Source of the DNA: Pampus argenteus
Lineage: Eukaryota > Chordata > Actinopteri > Scombriformes > Stromateidae
Assembly: GCA_036937835.1 (NCBI GenBank)
Contig: CM072879.1
Location: forward strand, 6,052,001-6,116,000
Direction of reading: 5' to 3'
Length of the DNA stretch: 64,000 nucleotides
Under the pieces are notes generated by a model. The model ran no database searches. It was not told the DNA's origin and was given only the letters and a program-made list of their open reading frames with translations. Both the position numbers and the translations under genes were made by a program. Positions 25,208 to 37,144 of the stretch are shown piece by piece (position 1 is the first letter of the stretch; the number at the start of each line of letters is the position of its first letter).

Positions 25208-28133
25208 CAGTGTCTGCTATAGGTTTGTGTTGGTGAGTGCGACATGTCGGGGAAGTGAAAGGTGTGTGAACAGACGTGTTGTGCGCGTTGTGTTCATGTG
25301 TATATCTGTGAGACAGGTACCTTATAATAGAATAGTTTTTAGAATATAATAGTGACATATGAATCATTTTATTACAAAAATATTGCCATATAAAAAAAAA
25401 ACCAATGAAAAATGAATGATTGAAGTATGAGAAGTGCTTTGCATCACAAAACGTTTTGAGGTTTTGGGGGTTTTTAGCTTCTCCAAAACCAGAAACACAA
25501 AAGCATAAGTGTGTGCTGTAAGCAGCAGAGACATGCCAACGCGCAATTAGCCACAAATTAGCCGCAAATTTTTGATACCACCATTACCGTTGCAAATTGA
25601 CAGGTGTAGCAACCGAGGCGAATGGTTAATTATTGCACACATGCCCTCTGCTCGAATCATGTATAATGATGCTTTGCAGATGCAGTAAGGTGTTAAGGAT
25701 CCTACTGTTTCCTCACCACTTTCCCTACTTCCTCCCTCCACCTCTCGTCTCTTTGTCATTACCACAGCTAATTAAGGATCTGTCAGACTACCTTTTTTCT
25801 ACTCTCCCTCTTTTCCTCTTATCACCCATTTCTTTCCTTTCACACGTGAAGGCTACGGAGTGGGATCATTGTTCGATTCGAGGTGATCGTCATGGTTGCC
25901 TCCCCTCGCTTCATCTCACCCTGACTGCTCCCTTTTTTTTTTTTTGTCCCCCACATGATTAAGCGGTTCAGTGCCCAAGGTGGTACATCCATTTGGTCTG
26001 CTTAAAGACAGAGTCATTAACACCAGCGAACTCCATCTACAGAGAGGGGAGAGGCGTTAGTTGTCCGGAATTAAGAAATGAAGAAAAAAGAAAAAAAGTT
26101 CATACTGTAAAATGTATAGAACCAGCAAAGAAATCCTGTGGCCATATAGGATTTGTAGGTTAGTATTGATGTCAGTTTGTTACAAGTGACAGTATTCAGT
26201 GTTTTCTACTACGTTTAGCTTTGATTATCAGTGCAGTGGAGAACTTGCTTGGGGCTCATAAAAAGTCTCTATGTGTTAATGATCCTGATGATAATGGTGT
26301 GACAACGTGCGTATAACCTTCTCTTCTCACAGTAAGCATATCACACACACACACACACAACCTGATTGACTCCTTTTCAAAACAACACGTTTTGTTATGT
26401 GTGGTAACGGGGCACTGACACCTGACACCTAGTGATTGCTAAAATCACGCATTTTGCAGTCAAAGACAGATTATAAACTTGTATATGGATTTAGCTTTTT
26501 TTCTCATTCTACATATCTAAATATTGCATGCATTGAACAAAGGTTGATAGAATGTGGAAGAGCATACATTTGTCCTCATTATCGCCTGGTGTGCTCCAAG
26601 CTTTACAGGTACGTTATAAGTTCTTTTAAGCAGCTTTCGCTGCATAATAAGCTGACAGGCTGAGGAAAACTCTTCAGGAATGATTTCTCTCATCAGCAAA
26701 CCGATTATCTGTCTCAAGCTTTTCTGTCAGCTAATTTATGTCAAACGTAAAAGGCTGAACTGAATTATATCCACAACAAACGCTTGTCAGTTTTTTGAGC
26801 GTTAACATGACACATAATGATTCTGGATTGTGCTGCCCGACTTCCAGTTTCTATCTGCGCCATCAAACAAAATGGCAGATGTTGACCCGCGATGGCGAGG
26901 TCATCGCAAGACATTTTCCTTAATCTCATTACAAGGCTACAGACCGACAAGAGGAGGAGTAAAAATAAAAAAAAAAAGAGGAGAGGAGAGAAGAAGAAGG
27001 AGAGAAAGGTCACTGGACTGTATTTCAGAGACAGAGAGGATTGAAACAAGGGAAGGGGACAGTAAAAGTAAAAAAAAAAAAAAAAGGTTAATTAAAAGAC
27101 TCAAACAAAAACACCTAATACTAAACTTTCACCCCATCACTTTAAAAAAAAAAAAACACAACTCTTTTTCCGCAAGTTTCCGTTGCTCCTTTTTGATCAT
27201 GTTACCGATTAGTCCTGCATCACCTGCTATGTATTAATTAGGTAATTTACTAACTTCGTTGAGTTTGCAAGTTTCATTTTAAAGCATTAAAGCCCCTGTG
27301 TAGAATTTAAACATTTCAGACCATACCGTCACCTAGTGGTAGTTTTTAGAAACAGGTTCTGTGGCGGCGTCATCTGTTGTGCCAACTGAGTATTTATTTA
27401 ATTTGAAAGATGCTATAATTATCCGCATCCTTTCAATTCGAGGGCTATCATGGCTTAGGAGTTAATACACCATGACCATGAACTGCAACATCCCCTGTTT
27501 AAATCTGGCCCGCTCTCCTTTTTTTTTCGTGTCATAAAAAAATGGGTAAAAAAAATGAAGAGGAGAAACTGAAGGACAGCGGGGAGCGAGAGCATCAGGG
27601 GAGAAAGGAAAATGAGGATGGAGGAAAGAGGAGAAGGGAGGGAATAGCAGCAGGAAGGAGGTGGGCAGAGGAGTTGTCCTTTGTGGAGCGTGGAAAGGTC
27701 AATTAGACAGTTTACAGGCCGCCATTGCACAGAATTACACACCACACACACACACACACACACAGTCTCAGACACACACTGAGACATGAATGGAGGTTTG
27801 AATTTCATTATCAGGTTGCCAACTTGCCTATCAATTAGCATGGATATGATTGTATCACCTCACACTGAGGGAGTAGACTTGAAATCACAACTAGGTGCTA
27901 TAATAATCCACACGTGCGGTTGCACTCGTTTTCTCAGCACAAGACGAATCTGGACGCAAATCAAAAGTGGAGAAAAGAGGAAAGTACGACCCAGTACAGC
28001 GGCAGAGTGAGGGGATAAATGATCGGATGGTGACAGAGGACAGGAGAGATGAAAGAGAGAAGAGAAGGATGAGAGGATGAGGACAGGCTCGATGGGTTGT
28101 CTCCCGTGGCAACCCTGTGTTGCCGACGAACGT

Positions 28134-28168
<35 letters not shown>

Positions 28169-29827
28169 TACGCATGAATATTCATAGAAGTAAAAAGGGG
28201 AGAGATTCATACTATATTCATGCCATTTTCAATAAAGCATATTTCAATTAGCAGGCAAAGGATTCATTTTATGTCAGTTAATGCTGCTTCAATAATACAT
28301 ATTTGAATTAGAAGGAGGAGAGACAGCAAGATGATAAAAGAATCATTGCATCCTCCATGGTTTTATACACTCAGGCCAAATCCGACTGTTTTATCTGGTT
28401 ATCCGAGTCTCTTTCAAAGTGAGTAATGCTTACCTTGGATTGAAGGACACACACACAAACACACACATACACATAGTAGTACGGTAAAAGTGTGTTGCAA
28501 TGGTCTTGCAGGGTGATGGATGTTTACCTTGAGCTAAAGGTAACCCTCCTAACGAGAGGCCCCGGCTGACCTTGGATGATCACACTGCAACATGTGTTTC
28601 CTCTTTTTATGCCATTTAACACAAAGCAAAGGTTACCTCTCTGGTTATAAGTCAGTGCACGCTCATGTATGTGTCTGACTTCTGCAGAGACAGACAGTTT
28701 CTGAGGGTTTCTGTTTTCTCCCCCCGTCTGATTCATTCTGATTGAAAAGTGTATATAGACAGAATGTAACACATGACTCATAGAATTCTACCGCCTCTTT
28801 GTATTTCTCAGTTTTTACTCTTTAGCAGTCATATATATTGACTTGACTACATAATTGTTAAATAAAGACAATAATAAAACAGCCTTTGTTATCTCAGCGT
28901 TGTTTATGTAATGTGTTAACAATGTAAATCAAATCATATCTGCTTTATTGTTATGATAGATAACTTATAAACTTAGATTAAAAATATAATAATAATGGAT
29001 GCTGCAATCAATGGATTCTGCAAATAACACCACTGTAAAATAATGTTAGCAAAAGAAATCAATACGCGGACTGCAGTTGAAACTGTTATGTAACCATGTG
29101 GGACATTATTGGTGACTGTGTCCTCATATAAAAAGGTACAAAACATGTCTCAACAGTCACGTTTTCTCTCTCATAGTGGCACATTTTGCAGAATAATAAT
29201 TTTTTTTTTGTCTCTCAGCATGACTTACAGCCTTTCTCTCTTAGTTAATAGATGGAAGATAGAAATGTTAGACAGCAGTGAAGATTCTCAAGCTATGGTC
29301 ATAAAGTCTAAAAAAATGGATTTTTTTTTTTAATCAAATAATTTATAATGGACAGTAACTGATGCAATCAGCATTCATACTACTGTCTGTTTGTTCATTC
29401 ATCGCAATTTTTTCCCCCTATTATTCTCTTTTGAGAATCCAGAATCAAATAAAAGTCAACGTGACATCATCATAGTTATTTGCCATAAAAACAAACTTTC
29501 CCTAAACCTAACCATTCAAGTTTTTATGGTTATATTGTTTATATTCTGAAATGTATTTAGTATGTCTAAAGGATTTTAGAGGGCTCCAACAGCTCAGTAT
29601 TTTTTTTGTCTGTAAAAGTATTATTGTGGTTAAACATATTAGTTCTGCCAATGTAAATAAGCAGTCAGGAGACGTTCAAACTATCTTTTTATATAAATGA
29701 AGATGCATTTAAAGGCGGAAGACTGGTGGCACCGAGAATATTATATTATATTAGTCAATTATTATATATTTTTTTCAGATTTGACTGCGGTTGTTATTTT
29801 CCTTTGAAGCATTATACTACAACAATT
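21086..29827. other. Gene-poor intergenic region between hsbp1l1 and the hpcal4 promoter
   Basis: No exon is supported. It contains GT and CA microsatellites (22529-22573, 24251-24270, 24945-24991, 25179-25207, 27742-27764, 28135-28166), AT-rich DNA, a polypurine/polypyrimidine patch (26955-27090) and a GC-richer patch near 22900-23050. An open frame at 21528-21740 has no recognised similarity. Confidence 0.45.
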
Positions 29828-30100
29828 ACCTCCTCGCGCGCTCTCCTTCTCCCTCTACCACTCTCGCTGTGTGGCGCGCGCTCGTTCGGTGGCTCCTCTG
29901 AGGACGCGAGTGCACGTGCACAGGCGCGCGCGTTCAGAGCTGGGCTTTTTTTTTATTGACAAGCAGCTCCGTCGAATCAGATGAGGAGGATCCACCTTTT
30001 CCACGTCATCCTGGCTAATCGTCGCGCGAGGGAGGCGGCCTTTATGCAAATGTGTTGGCAAGGGAGACGCAGCGGTTCATTCATCTTCTTCCAGAGAGAG
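29828..30100 (+). promoter_or_regulatory. GC-rich candidate promoter and 5' noncoding exon, probably hpcal4
   Basis: This is the most CpG-dense stretch of the window. It has clusters of gcgcgc (29835-29940) and further CpGs to about 30070. It contains an octamer-type ATGCAAAT (30044-30051) and a CACGTCAT half-CRE-like site (30001-30008). It ends in a good splice donor, AGAGAG|gtgagt, at 30100/30101. A second possible donor, ACAAG|gtaggt, lies at 30245. The next plus-strand gene is hpcal4, whose first coding exon begins with an acceptor, so assigning this exon to it is an inference. It implies an 11.5-11.7 kb first intron. Confidence 0.55.
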
Positions 30101-30767
30101 GTGAGTTAACACGAAGGTTATTTTACACGAGGAAAGCAACTGTTCTGGACCAAAAACACTGCCTTGAGAATAGCTGGAGAGAAAAGAAGAGGGTTTTTTG
30201 TTTCATAGCTAAAAGGGAGCTTATTCTTCTACCAAACATTACAAGGTAGGTGGAGGAGAGCTTTTGTTTTATTTCACCTCTTTCACCATCATATCAATGT
30301 GTAGAAGTGTTTGTCACAGTGTTTCAAATATTCCTTCGCTCACCGTTAATTCCTAACTAACTGAGGCAATGAGTAATGAGAGTGAAAGTCATGGACATTA
30401 TTCCACTAGTCAGGAAAGGGGGGAATTGAACCTTTAACCCTGTCAGTGTTAATGGGTTACACCTATTTAGCAGTACAAAGGAGGCAAGTCGAGGTTTCAA
30501 TTATACTGAGCAGGAGCTCAAGGACACTCGGGGCTGTAGAGGTAACTGAACCTGGGACGGTGATTCCCTGTTTACAAGAGAAGAGTCACGCTGGTGACCG
30601 TGTATCTGCCATGGTAGCAGCAAACATGATCCTAAATTGTGTTGTGCTAGTATGTTTTACATTTGGTGAGTCATTTTCAATGAATGCTCCGTACATCTCG
30701 GGGAGGATTAAACAGGCGTAAACTGTTTGCTTCCTCGTGGATCTGAAAATGCAGCTTTTTGGGGGTG

Positions 30768-30795
30768 GTAGGGGGGGGGGGGGGGGGGGGGGGGC
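30768..30795. repeat. Poly-G tract
   Basis: About 25 consecutive G residues lie in the probable hpcal4 first intron, about 670 bp after the candidate first exon. Confidence 0.9.
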
Positions 30796-31451
30796 AGTAC
30801 CAGAATGTCCTTCATGCTCTGGGAGCAATTAATGGTTGAGCAAAATAAGACTACCTGCGTGTCGCACCAGTGACATTAAAACTCTGACTGTGTTTGGCAC
30901 AAGAGTAGAACAAACAAGCATTATTTGAGCATGTACAAAATTAAATCAGTGAAATGGTTATATATGTGTGATGTGTGCATGTCTGTGTCTGTAACGAGTG
31001 TGTGTTCTGAGTGGCCTCGCAAAGTGCGTATAGACGGTCGAGAGTTTGCAAAAGAATCCTATAGGTGCAACTCTCACTCTCTTACCTTCAAAGTCATTCC
31101 AAGTTGACCTGTGTGGGTAAAAAGAGAAGGAGAGACGCACAGAAGAATACGGACCGCAGCCTGCACAAGTGGTCGAGTTCTATCTGCATAATCCAGTCCT
31201 CCGTGGATGACACCAAGGACCTGCACAATCGATAGGACCGGCTTCGAAATGTGCTGCATGTATGCCGTGTTGCGAGCGCCATCATTGGTGGCCTTCATCA
31301 TGGCGACTGTGCATCAAAGGGTCGTATCAGAACGGTTGTTGCGTCAGAGAAATGTATGTATTTGTATGCCTTGCTGGATATATATATGCGATACATTGTT
31401 TATTGATTGTATTATATACGGTTCAAAGCAGCATAGCAATGTTCCGTAAAA

Positions 31452-31460
<9 letters not shown>

Positions 31461-31490
<30 letters not shown>

Positions 31491-31509
31491 TGCAAGCAAA
31501 ACTCAGAAA

Positions 31510-31538
<29 letters not shown>
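31461..31538. repeat. (AT)n and (CA)n microsatellites
   Basis: An A tract, (TA)n to about 31487, then (CA)n at 31512-31538. Confidence 0.9.
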
Positions 31539-31540
<2 letters not shown>

Positions 31541-33261
31541 GATGGGCACATCCAGACAACTGGTGCAACTGGGCTCTGTAGCCCTTTGGCAGCAAGGCTT
31601 TACCTAACCAGGAGCAGCTCTTTAGTCCATAGAGGCTCTCAGAGCTGACGGGTGCTTTTCCATTTGTAGGTTTTCCTTTTAATTAAGCATGAATTCGCTA
31701 AAGTTTAAAGTTGTTGCTTTACTTCTACTGCAACCCACCTTTAAACTCTCCCTACAACACTCAGCATGTCTAAAGTGGTGCTGAGCATCCCACAAAAGAG
31801 ATAATATTACAGTGATATGAATATCATTTAATATCTCCGAAACCATCAGAGTAAAATATATTATTATGCTATTTTAATACCTTTAAATACCCAGTCAGTA
31901 AATAGACATTCTGTGTGGTCACAAACAGTACTGACATAAGCAAACCTTTTACAGCATCACTGTTGTCTTGTAATGTTAGTCCGTATATTACAGGACTTAT
32001 CAGTCTGTTTGTTCAATCCTGTGCTTTGAATTTCGGTGGCGGAGCTACACTTCGTTTACACTTGAATCAGGGACTGTGCCTGTGAGTGTCGAGAGCACGG
32101 ACGGCATAATCATCCCTGATTGTTAGCGCCAGTGCTCCACACGAAAACTGCAAGTACACTCTGTTGAGTGATAACTGTAAATAAAGGCTGCACTTTCACT
32201 AACACGTTTTAGTGTTTTCTTATTGAGACAAGTCACTAGGACTTTATATAAACACAGCCTGCCATTGCTATTGTATATTTCCAATAAATCCTAGCAGGAT
32301 TTACAAAACTGCTAGACTGTGGCTGCCTATTGTTTAGATTAAGAGTTGATTTCACATGCAGGATCAGCAACAGGTGATTTCCTAAAGATGCAGTAAGTTA
32401 ATATCTCGGTCTCTGTAATGGTGCTAGTGTATACCTGTTATTTACGAAAGGCAGTAGAAAGACACTGCAGTTACACATAACAACTGACTGACAGAGCAGT
32501 TGATGGGAAAGCATATGATTATAGCTCCTCCTCTACTCTGGAAAGACCTATTGATCCATATTCTGTAGAGTACAATAATATCAGTTTGGAACAACATGCC
32601 GGGCTACAATTTCCTGTGCATGTTTGTGTGTGTTTATTTATGCTTTTTTTTCTCTTTTTCCTTTTATTTTTCTGTTAGCAGCAATGGATAAACGATGCCA
32701 TGACACCCACAACCACCACGCACTTTTCTGTTCTCTCCCTTCATATTATTATTTCCATTTTGTCTCAAGCCCACGGACAGGTGCACCATACATCTGTCTC
32801 ACGCATCGCCGGCTAGGCGTGAGCGTGTGCTCGCATGGATGTGTGTATTTATGTTTGTAAAAGGGGGTGGCTCGCATGAGCGGCTGCATGTGTGTGTGTC
32901 TCTTTGCTGATTGATTTATCCATTCTTGTCACATGCTTTATTTTACAGGGAGATGTTAAAGATGTGTGTGTGTTTGCGTGCGTGCGTGTGTGTGTGTGTG
33001 TGTGCGGTTCAGCAACAACAAAGGAATGTTGAGTGAAGGAGTTTGGCATCAGTGGCGGATAACTAATGAACACCCACAGTCAGTAAACACCATTGACCGA
33101 GTGTCTTAATGGATACAATTCAGTACAATGAGGAGGTAACACACACTGACAACTGTGGGCGGGTACTGATCTCACAACTTAGAACTGGGGAAAAAAACAT
33201 ATTATTTTAGTCATTATTCTGTCTCGTTTTTTTATTCTATACAGTATAATACTACAGTGGT

Positions 33262-33480
33262 TTAGCCGCTAAACTTTAGTGGTTAGCACCGTCACCTCAC
33301 AGCAGGAAGGTGATAGACTTCAGTTTTCTTCCTACGCTCCAATGACATGCAGGTTAGGTGAACCAGTGTAAAATTGTCCATAGCTGTGAATGTAAGTGTG
33401 AATGTGTTGGTGGGTTTATACTATATGTGTCAGCCTTGTGAGGGACATGCAACCTGTAAGTCTATCACACCTAACCAGCG
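33262..33480 (+). mobile_element. Degraded SINE-like dispersed element
   Basis: The stretch has the blocks GTGGTTAGCACCGTCACCTC, ACATGCAGGTTAGG and AATTGTCCATAGCTGTGAAT in the order of the common fish element whose head reads 'gttagcact-gtcgcctcacagcaagaagg'. Many substitutions and an internal deletion suggest an old copy. Confidence 0.65.
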
Positions 33481-33908
33481 TGCAGAGCAAATGGAACGAG
33501 TGATGTACATCATGTATTACTGTATTTCGTTTTTTACAGTAATTCAACAGATATTTCTTTGTATGCTGGAGTTTCCTTGTTTTCCAAATGTAAGTTAGCC
33601 TGTCTTATGATGTCATGAGCATGACCAGAGCACCAAGTAATAGTTATTAGAAAGCAGGTGTCCGTAGATTAGTGTGTTTCTGATGTCTGTCTGCTAAAAC
33701 TTAACACTTGCTTCACAATAAAAGCTTCCTTGCAAAGGTTGCTTTTATTGTGGAAACTCAGTGTCAGTGTTTATCAGGTTTGAAAAAACAAAACTCTTAT
33801 TATTATTGACTAGAAGGCAGAAAGACTCCAAAACAGACTTATATAGCTCACATAGTAGCAAACAAAAACATCAAGCAGTTCTTTAGGCATTTATTTTGTT
33901 TTTGTTTT

Positions 33909-34200
33909 TATTAGAGCTTCAGTGATTAATCAATTGGTTGTCAACTATTGAATCAAATGCCAACTATATCATTGATTAACTATATAACTGATTCCAGCTT
34001 CTCCAAAGTGAACGCTTTCTAATTTCTTTAGTTCCCTTATGACAGCAAACTGAATATCTTTCGGTTGTGGACTGTCGGTTGGGACAGAACTAGACATACG
34101 AGGATGTCACCTTGAGCTTTGAGAAACAGCGATCATCATTTTTCACCATTTTCTGACAAATTTAATCGATTATGAAAACAATCGTTAGTTGCAGCCCTAG
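33909..34200 (-). mobile_element. Teleost dispersed element (starts CTAGGGCTGCAACTAACGAT on minus strand)
   Basis: Read on the minus strand it begins with the highly repeated GGGCTGCAACTAACGATTG, then TTTTCATAATCGATTAAAT, and ends near CTGAAGCTCTAATA after about 290 bp. The order and length match a very common non-autonomous fish repeat. It lies in the probable hpcal4 first intron. Confidence 0.75.
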
Positions 34201-37085
34201 TTTTTATATTTTCTTTTTTTTGTTTGCCCCCAGCTTTTCCCCCCCATCGCATTTGGCACGAACACCTTTATACATCATGACCTGAACCATCACAACATCC
34301 CTCTCTGTACACAGTAGGCTAACAGATGACTGTGAGGCTGGCATCTGTTGCATGAGATGAGCCTCTCTGTCAGCTAAGTCAAAGGTAGAGGTAGGAGGTA
34401 AAGGCAGTCTTTTAAATAGTGTCATATTTCTGTGCTGATCCGTTTCTGCCAGTGTCATGGTGAGAAATTTGAAATTACCAGTTAATTGAAGTCCAAATAA
34501 AACAGGGCCAGTATCTGTGTCAGAACCGAGTCCAACACAAGACACAGAGCCAAGACTGGCAAAGCAGTCCAACTAAAGCCTGTAGACACTAGATATGAGA
34601 GATTTTGTGAAAATGTGAAAATAATGCCTGAAGGATCTGTGCTACACTTCTATTAATATTCATCCAGTTAATGCACATACGGTACATTTGGCACGTAGTA
34701 TACTTTAGGCCTCTGTGTGTAACATGCATGTTTGTCTGCAGTACAGTTTATTTTAGAGGTTTTTTTTGACTACCTGCCACCAGTCATGTCATGTCCATAT
34801 CAACAAAGGATGGTGATGAGAGGATAGCGTTCAGTACAGGAACAGTGCTGCAGGCATTTGTCCCATGCTCCGCTTCCCCTTGTTCCCTCATACTCCTTTG
34901 TGTGTGTGTGTGTGTGTGTGTATGCACTTACAGGACATGTGTATATTTGTTCTCAAAACTGTTTTTGCCTACTGCTGAAACACCTGAGCCTTACAACCAA
35001 ACAACTCTCCACTGGGGCTTATGTAATATAGAAAGGTGTGTGTGTGAGCATGTGTGTGTGTGTGTGTGTGCTCACGCTGGCATCTCTCCACTTGTGCCCG
35101 AGTTTAAAAGGTGTTGCTGGAATATTATTAGCCACACTGTACAAGGCTGTGCAGGTTTGATAGGATGCAGACGGAAACAATAGCTGGCAATTAGAGCAGC
35201 ACTTCGACATGAGTCATCCAGACATCTGTACATGTGTAACAATTGTGGCGATAAATGAATACCGAGGTGAATAAATAGTGTTTTGGATATATTGGAGATA
35301 AAGGTTAGATGAGAGACTGACTCATAAGGGCGCACTGTTTTGTCCCCCGTGTTTCTCCCCAGGCTCGACATGATGCCTGGTCTTAAATTAGAGATTCAAC
35401 TGCACCAAGGTGAGCTGCGTTTCTATAGCGATGCATCCTTTTTTGTTCCAGTCACTGGTGAGATTTATGTAGATTAGAATAATATGGAGCTCACCCTGTT
35501 AGGAAACAACACCTCAGCACCAACGTGTACTGTAACGGCTTTTACTTTTTATAAATACCATAGTGACGTTCTTCTTCTTGTCATTCAAATCAGGAGAACA
35601 CAACCGTACAACTACTGTAACGACTATTATTACTAATACTAACACTACTAACTAACTAACTACTAACTAACTACTAACTGAATGCCAGGTGATATGGTTG
35701 AAATTGATATTGTGATACTGATAAGAATATTTTTCTGTTAGTACAGCTCATGATGTGCAGCATTGGACAGAACTGAGTCAAGTCTCAAGTCCGTAATGGC
35801 ACAAATAGGAAAAAAAATATTCACATAAACATGTTGATTCCCATATTCAAAGACTGTGAATTTCAAAAATCAATTTTTTCAACAAAGGAACAAAGTACCT
35901 GATGAAGGTGGCTTCATTGAAACATATTTATTTAATAAAAGTACCTTTAGTGTTGATAGTGTGCAGGAATCTAATAGACCATAGAAAGAAAAGGGTGACT
36001 TCTTCCAAAAAGCAGTTTGGATTTAATAGCAAATAATTAGCTGTAATAATTTAATACCACGCACACTATGCCACTATTATACCAAAATTTCAAACAGTGA
36101 CTGGAGCAGTTACCATAACCGTCAGTTATGTTTCATGTTGCATTTCATGGACTAAAAACATAAGTGATGGTGGTTTGGAAGACAGTGCGCTGAACTCGGA
36201 GCCAGAAAATCCCCCTTGATCTTGTATCAATAATCGATTATGAATCAAATCATGTTTTTCAGCACTATAAAGATGACACAGCATCCTCTTAAATAATTGG
36301 GCCCACTGAGACCTTTTAATGAACAAGCCTAATAATTAAATATTCAAGCCATGTGGTGATGCAGGGCCTGTGTGACAATGATTTATTAATTTATTTTTAG
36401 TTATATATAGTAGTTATATATCTAATATAAACGAATATATATTTTAATACAGGATGATATAATCACAATGTCTGTCAATGTTAAAATGGAAGTAATCCTC
36501 ACTCCTGCTACTGCTAATAAAACCAAAACCATTATGCATACTTGTGCTCGTGGAAATTGAATTAGATTGCAGATTTCTAACAGACAAGTGGATTAGTCTA
36601 CTGTTAGAGTCAACAATAAATATCCCATCGAAAACATGGCATGAGGCCATCCCACACAACACTATTCAATAAAACCCTGACATCAAGCTCATATAAGCCA
36701 ATTGGTCAGGCCCAGTTGGCAGGGGTACTGTTTCGATTGGCTGAAAGCGTCATCCCCTGTCATATTGCTTTTTGGCAGCGAACCGGGAAACTGTTGTCAA
36801 GACAACGTATTGTTCTATTTCACTTTTGATGGTTTGGGGAGCAGCCACGACGACCATCCGGGGGTTTGGTTTATCATTCATACCTTTCATCAGATTTCTC
36901 CATCTTCCAATACTCTGTTCTTTCCCTCCCTAACACACACACACACACACACACACACACGCGGACACTTCACATTGTAGTTCATGGAGAGGGTTGGTAT
37001 TGGACTGGTATCCTATTGATTGTTCCCCTATTGCTGCTACAGTCCATTGCACTTTTTCCACTCTCACAAAGGTTATTGCGACAGC

Positions 37086-37104
37086 AAACACACACACACT
37101 CACG

Positions 37105-37142
<38 letters not shown>
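37086..37142. repeat. (CA)n microsatellite
   Basis: A long CA tract with a few CG and CT interruptions, paired with a second tract at 36931-36960. Confidence 0.9.

Positions 37143-37144
<2 letters not shown>

Noticed and set aside
25131..25556. 141-codon minus-strand frame
   Set aside because: It is rich in His-Thr repeats from the GT microsatellite and shows no domain.
30958..31301. Minus-strand open frames near the poly-G tract
   Set aside because: No family or transposase motif could be identified.
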